A stretch of 5,581 nt of DNA, from contig JAFUUN010000022.1 in NCBI GenBank assembly GCA_017477855.1, positions 1-5,581 of the forward strand, written 5' to 3'. Under the pieces are notes generated by a model. That model made no database searches. It had not been told where the DNA came from and worked only from the letters and a program-made list of their open reading frames with translations. Within the stretch, counting starts at the first letter, position 1. Each line of letters opens with the position of its first letter. Made by a program: the position numbers and the translations under genes. Shown piece after piece: positions 5,518 through 5,581 of the stretch. This stretch comes from Rickettsiales bacterium. Lineage in GTDB: Bacteria > Pseudomonadota > Alphaproteobacteria > Rickettsiales > Deianiraeaceae.

Positions 5518-5552
5518 TGCAAGCATGTTGAGAACATCTTGCATTGGTTTTT
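5518..5552 (+). terminator. Possible hairpin terminator after the 311-codon gene
   Basis: TGCAAG-C-ATGTT, loop GAG, AACAT-CTTGCA forms an 11-bp stem with one bulged C (5518-5543), extendable by wobble pairs. It is followed after 4 nt by TTTTT. The stem is not GC-rich. A TTGACA at 5491-5496 just upstream could instead mean a promoter and a structured small RNA running out of the window. Confidence 0.4.
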
Positions 5553-5581
5553 GCAGAAATAATAAATCCCACGACCTCGTA

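Noticed and set aside
5482..5581. Possible 3' end of a minus-strand gene entering from the right edge
   Set aside because: All three minus frames are open for about 70 nt here and two could end plausibly (stops at 5510-5512 and 5482-5484). Too short to choose.

Overview
The window looks like a piece of a compact, AT-rich alphaproteobacterial genome, most likely from a host-associated lineage (Rickettsiales- or Holosporales-like). The clues are AT-rich coding sequence, weak or absent Shine-Dalgarno sites, an Lnt whose active-site Cys region (CYESIFP) resembles my recollection of rickettsial Lnt, tRNA stems with mismatches, and GC-rich palindromic repeats scattered between genes. The lineage is an inference from style; no gene here fixes it.

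Left part (1-2103, minus strand): two tandem paralogous genes for large prepilin-like (pseudopilin-type) proteins, transcribed right to left and separated by 1 nt. Both have a 10-residue basic leader, the S|FTLIEL processing motif and one hydrophobic helix. They share blocks such as RYYAVHxRLPRPAN and AFDSYGNRIEYWTHD. The upstream gene (1054-2082) is intact at 342 residues. The downstream gene is cut by an in-frame TAA at 219-221. The 64 codons after that stop (24-218) still encode a tail matching the C-terminus of the paralogue, so this is a recent nonsense mutation or a readthrough gene.

Middle (2104-2557): a tRNA-Leu(CAA) sits between two GC-rich repeat elements in inverted orientation. 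Their outer 36 nt are perfect reverse complements. The elements have termini of the type TTTGTTGCGC...GCGCAACAAA. A shorter diverged relative lies at 4227-4284, and the end of another is cut by the window edge at 1-12.

Centre-right (2558-4189, plus): lnt, apolipoprotein N-acyltransferase, the last step of lipoprotein maturation in the inner membrane. The catalytic Glu-Lys-Cys set is present (E314, K373, C426). The protein is unusual: it has a basic N-terminal extension, a basic insertion of roughly 23 residues after the active-site Cys, and no final transmembrane helix.

Right part (4190-5581): tRNA-Met(CAU) and tRNA-Ile2(CAU) lie in tandem on the minus strand, 3 nt apart. They diverge from a 311-codon plus-strand gene of unknown function (4550-5485). 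The 79-nt gap between them holds a striking symmetric promoter layout: a palindromic TTGCAA as the shared -35, with TATTAT 16 nt away on each side. On the plus side the predicted transcription start falls on the ATG, so that gene may be leaderless. A hairpin followed by a T-run after the gene may be its terminator. No stretch over 300 nt lacks a gene or RNA.
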